Origin: Streptosporangiaceae bacterium
GTDB taxonomy: Bacteria > Actinomycetota > Actinomycetes > Streptosporangiales > Streptosporangiaceae
Direction: 5' to 3'
Length of the DNA stretch: 6,350 bases
NCBI GenBank assembly: GCA_025934635.1
Contig: JAICWX010000424.1
Coordinates: 1-6,350, forward strand
Shown: in pieces, positions 6,333-6,350 of the stretch
How the letters are laid out: each line of letters starts with the position of its first letter
Position numbering within the stretch: position 1 is the first letter of the stretch
Notes under the pieces: model-generated
Database searches by the model: none
What the model saw: only the letters and a program-made list of their open reading frames with translations
Told to the model about the DNA's origin: nothing
Position numbers and translations under genes: made by a program

Positions 6333-6350
6333 GTAACTAAGCAGAGAGAA

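Larger units (their letters stand above)
236..6350 (-). mobile_element. RIT/Tn554-like element: three tyrosine recombinases plus a TnpC-like protein, no cargo (right end outside window)
   Basis: The element is defined by a four-gene minus-strand operon of three different tyrosine-recombinase-fold proteins and a small HTH/coiled-coil protein, flanked by non-coding ends that share the inverted 12-mer CGTGTNGCGATT. Three recombinases in overlapping tandem is the hallmark of 'recombinase in trio' (RIT) elements. The large recombinase with a Cys-rich tail followed by a small coiled-coil protein is the arrangement of TnpB/TnpC in Tn554-type transposons. The left boundary is placed in the spacer 236-244, where homology to the interrupted integrase stops. 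The right boundary is not seen. If the right 12-mer lies as far from its end as the left copies do (23 or 83 bp), the element ends near 6355 or 6415. The coding space is fully occupied by the recombination genes, so it carries no passenger functions. Confidence 0.75.
6243..6350 (-). promoter_or_regulatory. Right non-coding end and leader of the recombinase operon
   Basis: This stretch lies directly upstream of the first recombinase gene and is visibly more A/T-rich than the genes, especially 6321-6350. It must hold the operon promoter unless that lies further right, but no convincing -35/-10 pair is evident. It also carries the inverted terminal repeat (6321-6332) and a palindrome next to it, so promoter and recombinase-binding site probably overlap. 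That would allow the recombinases to repress their own expression; this is inference. Confidence 0.4.

Noticed and set aside
1..6350. CRISPR array, tRNA or rRNA gene, toxin-antitoxin or defence cargo
   Set aside because: I saw no regularly spaced repeats, cloverleaf-like sequence or cargo gene; the coding space is filled by the four element genes and the integrase remnant.

Overview
The window is high-GC DNA with tightly packed, mostly G/C-ending codons, short GA-rich ribosome binding sites and overlapping start/stop codons. This points to an actinomycete (Streptomyces-like or a related filamentous genus). The species cannot be named from the sequence.

Nearly all of the window is one leftward (minus-strand) operon of four overlapping genes, from about 6242 down to 423. 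Three are tyrosine-recombinase-fold proteins in tandem: 486 aa at 6242-4782, 574 aa at 4782-3058 and 727 aa at 3061-878. The fourth is a 152-aa helix-turn-helix plus coiled-coil protein at 881-423. Each gene overlaps the next by 1 or 4 bases (TGATG, ATGA, ATGA). This is the layout of a 'recombinase in trio' (RIT) or Tn554-type (TnpA/TnpB/TnpC) mobile element. No cargo gene is visible. The first recombinase keeps the full R-K-H-R-H-Y catalytic set. The second appears to lack the first catalytic arginine. The third has Arg in place of the first histidine of the HxxR box. The latter two also carry Cys/His-rich C-terminal extensions.

To the left (1-237) are the remains of the site the element seems to have entered. 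They are the last ~56 codons of a different, Xer-like tyrosine integrase (64-237) and, 15 bases further on, the first 16 codons of a small gene that looks like the HTH regulator often found next to actinobacterial integrases (48-1). Homology to an integrase stops abruptly at the conserved LRHS position. Exactly there lies a 7-bp inverted repeat around a 9-bp spacer (229-251), which resembles a tyrosine-recombinase core site. The element therefore looks like a mobile unit nested inside the integrase gene of another mobile element.

The non-coding ends carry a shared signal. The 12-mer CGTGTNGCGATT occurs twice as direct repeats at the left end (268 and 328, exactly 60 bp apart) and once in inverse orientation at the right end (6332-6321). 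The right boundary and the 5' part of the interrupted integrase should lie just beyond the window. The whole picture is a nested, cargo-free, multi-recombinase element with candidate terminal recognition sites.
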